Shown here: piece by piece, positions 45,295 to 48,984 of the stretch
Layout of the letters: each line of letters opens with the position of its first letter
Position numbering within the stretch: the stretch's first letter is position 1
NCBI GenBank assembly: GCA_003278225.1
Contig: QCGC01000009.1
Coordinates: forward strand, 1 to 48,984
Length of the DNA: 48,984 nucleotides
DNA from: Prochlorococcus sp. AG-363-P01
GTDB lineage: Bacteria > Cyanobacteriota > Cyanobacteriia > PCC-6307 > Cyanobiaceae
Direction of reading: 5' to 3'
Position numbers and translations under genes: made by a program
The notes under the pieces: generated by a model
Database searches by the model: none
The model's input: only the letters and a program-made list of their open reading frames with translations
What the model was told of the DNA's origin: nothing

Positions 45295-46260
45295 ATGTTG
45301 AAATTCCAATTTCCTTTGCCAATTAAACGCTGGCTAGCACCATTAATTATCGCAGTATTTATTTTGGTGTCAGTCCTGGGCCAGCCAAGCTCTACCTTTG
45401 CTGCAAGTGGAGGGAGAATTGGCGGAGGAAACTTTAGAGCACCATCAAAATCTATTCCTAGAGGAGGCAGCTACGGAGGAGGCGGTTATGGAGGTTATGG
45501 AGGTTATGGCGGTTATAGAAGAGGTGGTGGCATGGGCTTCCCGTTTATCCTGCCCATCTTCGGATTTGGAGGTGGAGGCTTATTTGGCTTTCTAATCGTT
45601 ATGTCTATAGCAGGGGTATTAGTTAATTCAATTAGAGGAGGCAGTGGTCCAAAATTAAATGCCTCTAATAGCATCTACCAAAAAAACGAAACTATTGGAC
45701 CAGTAACCCTAATTCAACTTCAGCTTGGACTGTTAGCAGCAGCCAAAGAATTACAACAAGACCTTAGAGAATTAGCAGCCTCAGCCGACACAACTACTTC
45801 TTCTGGTTTACAGCAAGTTTTACAAGAAACAACCTTATCTCTCCTTAGGCAGCCGAATTTATGGGTTTATGCAAATTTAGAGAATGGTCAAGTACCTTTT
45901 AATTCAGCAGAATCTACATTTAATAGGCTTTCACTAACGGAACGAAGCAAATTAACCGCTGAACTGACAACTAATTATTCAGGCCAAGTTTTTCCAGGCC
46001 AAGCCTCTGGTATTGAGGCAGGGGAAGCTTCCAAAACCAATGAGTACATAGCAATAACTTTGATAATCGCATCAAAAAGAAACTTGGGAATAACCCACTG
46101 CTCTAATAGTGAAGAGCTTCAAAGAAATCTTCAAATACTTGGCTCTATTTCTTCTTCAGATCTGATGGCCTTAGAAGTGATTTGGCAACCAGAAGGGAAA
46201 GAAGAAGTTCTTAGTGGTGAGGATCTTGTTACTGCTTACCCCAATTTAAAACACCTTTAA
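45295..46260 (+). CDS. DUF1517 family exported/membrane protein
   Basis: Cyanobacterial family of unknown function. A signal-like N-terminal helix (PLIIAVFILVSVLG) is followed by a Gly/Tyr-rich linker made of four 9-bp repeats, then a membrane helix (FGFLIVMSIAGVLV near residues 97-111) and a soluble domain of about 190 residues with LIQLQLGLLAAAKELQQDL near 138 and VIWQPEGKEEVLSGEDL near the end, both typical of the family. Length 321 aa fits. ATG at 45295, 33 bp after thiS on the same strand. Confidence 0.8.
   Translation: MLKFQFPLPIKRWLAPLIIAVFILVSVLGQPSSTFAASGGRIGGGNFRAPSKSIPRGGSYGGGGYGGYGGYGGYRRGGGMGFPFILPIFGFGGGGLFGFLIVMSIAGVLVNSIRGGSGPKLNASNSIYQKNETIGPVTLIQLQLGLLAAAKELQQDLRELAASADTTTSSGLQQVLQETTLSLLRQPNLWVYANLENGQVPFNSAESTFNRLSLTERSKLTAELTTNYSGQVFPGQASGIEAGEASKTNEYIAITLIIASKRNLGITHCSNSEELQRNLQILGSISSSDLMALEVIWQPEGKEEVLSGEDLVTAYPNLKHL
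45481..45516 (+). repeat. Four 9-bp tandem repeats in the DUF1517 linker
   Basis: The unit GGNGGTTAT occurs four times in a row, coding the Gly-Gly-Tyr repeats of the flexible linker. Copy number could vary by slippage without loss of frame. Confidence 0.85.
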
Positions 46261-46380
46261 AGAGCTCCAAAAACCTTAACCCAAAAATTCTTTACAATTT
46301 CTTTAGCCGAAATTGTGCAACAAGAACACAATCAGGGCTTCAACACAATTACATTCGTATGAATAATTTGATTTTTACAA

Positions 46381-46794
46381 GTGCCTCCCTCATCCAGCCA
46401 AGGACCACGTTCAATGAAGTGGGAGAACAATGGAGAGTTGGCACAACGTGACCTCTCTGAATTAGTAAGGCGACTACTAGATGTAGAAGGTACTAATCAT
46501 GTTGATGAGCTCTCAAGGCTGAGTACAAAATGCAACGAACCAGACTGATTATTTATTTCAACTCTTGCATTAGGCGCATCTATACCTCAACTTCAATTAA
46601 ATAGAAATGGATGAATGGGCCATAAATCACTTCATTGGGTCAATAGTCCAGTGCTATTCCAAGCAATTATGAGATATGAGCAAGGGCTACTACCTGGGGC
46701 AATGAAGCTTTGGGTTGAACAACTTCTTGAACTAAAGCTCCATGACAAAACAAAACTCCTAAAAGGCAATGAGCATCTAGAAAAAAACTTTTAA
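46381..46794 (+). pseudogene. Unknown conserved-looking gene broken by two TGA codons
   Basis: From GTG at 46381 one frame runs 138 codons to TAA at 46792-46794, interrupted only by TGA at 46546 and TGA at 46612. The three pieces stay in the same frame and read as protein: WENNGELAQRDLSELVRRLL, then LFISTLALGASIPQLQLNR, then FQAIMRYEQGLLPGAMKLW. The simplest view is two TGG (Trp) to TGA changes in a dying gene. TGG is still used elsewhere in the frame, and TGA is a normal stop in neighbouring genes, so recoding is unlikely. The end overlaps larB by 4 bp. Family not recognised. Confidence 0.6.
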
Positions 46795-47444
46795 CCTCTT
46801 AAAATTCTCAATGCTGCCATTGCCGCACCATATCCATTGTCAATATTGACCACTACCAGCCCAGGAGCGCAACTTGAGAGCATTCCCTCAAGAGCAGTTT
46901 TCCCCCCTAAGCTCACTCCATATCCAACTGCAACTGGGACACCAATCACAGGTTGAGGTACCAAGCCTGAAAGGACCGTAGGCAAAGCTCCTTCCATTCC
47001 TGCACACGCAATAAGAACCTTGGCGGATTTTAAATTTTCTAACTTGTCTAAAAGACGATGGAGACCAGCGACACCAACATCTAGTAAAAACTCCGTCTGA
47101 ATTCCATGCCATCGCAAAGCTAATTCAGCTTCAGCAGCGACATGCAAATCACTCGTCCCTCCGCTTAAAACAATAACCTTCCCCAAGGATGGCTGTAATT
47201 CAATCGGAGAACCTAGGGTCAAACAACGAGCTAATGAATGAAATTCAGTATTTTCCAAACAACCTTTCAGTTTTTTGGCCTTTGCTGGTCCAACCCTTGT
47301 AACCAAAGCCAATTCTTTAGCAAGTTGAAGCTTCTTCAAGATTTCGAAGATTTGCTCTGTTGTCTTATGCTCACCCCAGATAGCCTCAACCATTCCAAGC
47401 CGTTTTCTACGCCCAAGGTCCAGTCTTGCCTGTTTATCTATCAC
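46791..47444 (-). CDS. larB: LarB-like nickel-pincer cofactor carboxylase
   Basis: PurE-related protein; in lactobacilli LarB carboxylates nicotinic acid adenine dinucleotide for the nickel-pincer cofactor of lactate racemase. Seen: DLGRRKRLGMVEAIWGEHKT near residues 9-28, VLSGGTSDLHVAAEAEL near 92, DVGVAGLHRLL near 121 and the PurE-like loop ACAGMEGALPTVLSGLVPQPVIGVPVAVGYG near 145-175, then CAPGLVVVNIDNGYGAA. Starts with GTG overlapping the previous stop (GTGA). No LarC, LarE or LarA is in the window, so its cofactor role here is uncertain. Confidence 0.85.
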   Translation of the reverse strand: MIDKQARLDLGRRKRLGMVEAIWGEHKTTEQIFEILKKLQLAKELALVTRVGPAKAKKLKGCLENTEFHSLARCLTLGSPIELQPSLGKVIVLSGGTSDLHVAAEAELALRWHGIQTEFLLDVGVAGLHRLLDKLENLKSAKVLIACAGMEGALPTVLSGLVPQPVIGVPVAVGYGVSLGGKTALEGMLSSCAPGLVVVNIDNGYGAAMAALRILRG

Positions 47445-47890
47445 TGAGGTAACAATTCACCTTCATATATCAACGGGAAAGGGTTCCCAAACTCTCTCCC
47501 AGTATTTTCCCTGGCCAATTTCTCAAAACGTTCTTGAACTGCATCAATTTCTCCTTGTGGAATGTCTTTCCATTGTGAATAACTCGCCCAAGTAATCAAT
47601 AAAGTTGCTTCCTCTCGAAGCGGGTCCCAGAACAATTGTCTTCCAAGAAAACCTTTCTTTTTAGCAAGCCATTGCGCCCAACTTCCCTTCTCTGAAGCCA
47701 ACCAAGCTTCTCTATCTTGAGCATCAACGTGTAGACGTAAATGTTCAATAACTGTTTTTTCATTAGCTCCAGCACTAGCAATCATTGTCGAATAAACCTC
47801 TTGAGTAAAAAAAAGAATAGCGATCAAGAAAGCAACTGTTACACCAATGAACTGTGGGAAAAGCCTTTTAAATCCAGAAATAAAGTTCAT
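47441..47890 (-). CDS. TIGR03792-like cyanobacterial protein
   Basis: Unknown function; resembles the cyanobacterial TIGR03792 family with an ABM/ferredoxin-like fold. N-terminal membrane helix or signal (FIGVTVAFLIAILFF near residues 14-28), then VIEHLRLHVDAQDREAWLASE near 47, KKGFLGRQLFWDP near 77-89 and ITWASYSQWKDIPQ near 98-112, the Trp/Ser-Trp-K pattern of that family. Length 149 aa fits. One base separates it from ispF, and it overlaps larB by 4 nt; the three form an operon. Confidence 0.75.
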   Translation of the reverse strand: MNFISGFKRLFPQFIGVTVAFLIAILFFTQEVYSTMIASAGANEKTVIEHLRLHVDAQDREAWLASEKGSWAQWLAKKKGFLGRQLFWDPLREEATLLITWASYSQWKDIPQGEIDAVQERFEKLARENTGREFGNPFPLIYEGELLPQ

Positions 47891-47891
47891 T

Positions 47892-48401
47892 TTAATTTTG
47901 CTGTAGTAAAACTACTGCATGACTACTAATCCCTTCTTCGCGACCTTCAGGACCAAGTTTCTCATTAGTCGTCGCTTTAACTCCTATAAAATCAACTGTA
48001 ACGCCTAAACTCTTGGCCAAATTATTCCTCATTTGATCAATATGTGGCTTCAACTTAGGGCGCTCAGCAATGATGACTGCATCAATATTGACAATCTTCC
48101 ATCCAAGTCCCAAAACAAGCTCTAAGACTTTTTCAAGTAATAGCAAACTATTTGCATCCTTCCATCGAGGATCTTCTGGTGGAAAATATTTGCCAATATC
48201 CCCTAAAGAAAGAGCGCCTAATAAAGCATCTGTAATAGCGTGACAAAGCACATCGGCATCACTATGACCATCTAAACCTAAACCATCTGGATGAAGAACA
48301 TTTACCCCGCCAAGAATAAGTGCCCTTCCTGGCACTAAGCGATGGATGTCATATCCATTTCCGATACGCAACTGTGGGAAAGTATCAGTCATAGCACTCA
48401 T
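47892..48401 (-). CDS. ispF: 2-C-methyl-D-erythritol 2,4-cyclodiphosphate synthase
   Basis: MEP-pathway enzyme for isoprenoids. Metal-site motif [18 protein letters not shown], then [34 protein letters not shown], and C-terminal [18 protein letters not shown], all standard. The frame extends to TTG 48416, but the ATG at 48401 has a near-perfect GGAGGGG Shine-Dalgarno just upstream and gives 169 aa. Followed after one base by the TIGR03792-like gene. Confidence 0.96.
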   Translation of the reverse strand: MSAMTDTFPQLRIGNGYDIHRLVPGRALILGGVNVLHPDGLGLDGHSDADVLCHAITDALLGALSLGDIGKYFPPEDPRWKDANSLLLLEKVLELVLGLGWKIVNIDAVIIAERPKLKPHIDQMRNNLAKSLGVTVDFIGVKATTNEKLGPEGREEGISSHAVVLLQQN

Positions 48402-48651
48402 TTGTAACCCCTCCAATTAAACGGCAAATCTGTGGCCCCTCAATCCAGTAACTTGTTTAACACAAAACATTGCCAGATTGGACCTTATATCTTGATTTTA
48501 ATTCCTTTTGTTTAATAAGAAAGTCATTTTGTGGATACTAGTTCTTTAAGTTATAGGACTGGTGTACAACAATAACAATTTCAATGGTGGAATACTTTTT
48601 TCAAATAGAATCTATGGTAATAAAATAAAAATATTTTTCTTAATTTTGGCT

Positions 48652-48984
48652 TTATGAGTTGTTATTTAAAAGCCATTTAGAATACAGGTCTGGTCGACGC
48701 TCTTGCGTTCTAATTTTGCGTTGGGTTTCTCTCCAAAGTGCTATCGCTGCATGATCACCACTTCTCAAAACAGTGGGCACTTTCATACCCTGGAAATCTG
48801 CCGGTCTGGTGTAGTGGGGATGCTCAAGTAATAAATCACCATGACTTTCGTTTAACAAAGATTCTTCGGAACCTAATGTCCCTGGCAATAAACGCACTAC
48901 ACCATTAATAATCACCATTGCAGGTAGCTCACCTCCAGTTAACACGAAATCACCTGTAGACACTTCTTCGTCAGCAAGGGTTCT
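48652..48984 (-). CDS. trmD: tRNA (guanine-37-N1)-methyltransferase TrmD, 3' part
   Basis: Methylates G37 of tRNAs with a purine next to the anticodon. Only the C-terminal part lies in the window; the frame stays open to the right edge, so the gene continues outside. Seen: [27 protein letters not shown], where the SPOUT knot binds SAM, then [24 protein letters not shown] and [17 protein letters not shown], all typical of TrmD. The stop is TAA at 48652, about 250 bp upstream of ispF on the same strand. Confidence 0.93.
   Translation of the reverse strand, partial: RTLADEEVSTGDFVLTGGELPAMVIINGVVRLLPGTLGSEESLLNESHGDLLLEHPHYTRPADFQGMKVPTVLRSGDHAAIALWRETQRKIRTQERRPDLYSKWLLNNNS

Noticed and set aside
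46381-46794. UGA recoding (as Trp or selenocysteine) in the broken frame
   Set aside because: TGA ends several neighbouring genes normally, TGG is used in the same frame, and no SECIS-like hairpin is evident right after either TGA.

Overview
The window most likely comes from a picocyanobacterium of the Prochlorococcus type. The genome is AT-rich and tightly packed. The right half carries families typical of marine cyanobacteria: DUF3122, DUF3611, DUF1517 and TIGR03792-type proteins, a ThiD2-like domain fused to ThiE, and a short LexA. No 16S or marker comparison was possible, so genus level is an inference and strain is unknown.

Region A (1-26126) is a strongly AT-rich surface-glycan island with blocks of genes switching strand. 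It holds GT-B glycosyltransferases, FkbM-like and other SAM methyltransferases, two divergent WbqC-like proteins, a likely Wzy-type polymerase, and an initiating unit (WbpV-like reductase, WbpL-like sugar-1-phosphate transferase, WbpM-like 4,6-dehydratase) in the same order as in Pseudomonas aeruginosa O6. A scattered nonulosonic (sialic-like) acid route is also present: PseB, PseC, a PseG-like hydrolase, a NeuB-family synthase and a CMP-sugar synthetase. No PseH acetyltransferase and no Wzx flippase are visible. From 18232 to 24054 a compact same-strand module joins an N-terminally short, divergent DegT-fold protein, the CMP-sugar synthetase, a PIG-L deacetylase, a normal DegT aminotransferase, a methyltransferase, a WbqC-like protein and a glycosyltransferase. 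This is the best candidate here for an uncharacterised sugar pathway.

Region B (26127-31954) is the island edge. It has a tRNA-Ala(GGC) in a gene-poor stretch, then UDP-sugar supply genes: UDP-glucuronate 4-epimerase, UDP-glucose dehydrogenase, UDP-xylose synthase and, on the other strand, galE.

Region C (31955-48984) is core chromosome with visibly higher GC: lexA, argF, ftsH, ribD, a DUF3122 protein, cobL, a DUF192 protein, nadK, pheS, surE, a DUF3611 protein, ribF, thiE, thiS, a DUF1517 protein, larB, a TIGR03792 protein, ispF and the 3' part of trmD. Two items there are easily missed: a 30-codon single-membrane-span gene antisense between ribF and thiE, and a 138-codon frame before larB broken by two in-frame TGA codons.

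In the glycan island many genes are coupled by ATGA, TTGA or TAATG junctions, and several start at TTG or GTG. I saw no insertion sequence, CRISPR array, rRNA or phage gene.
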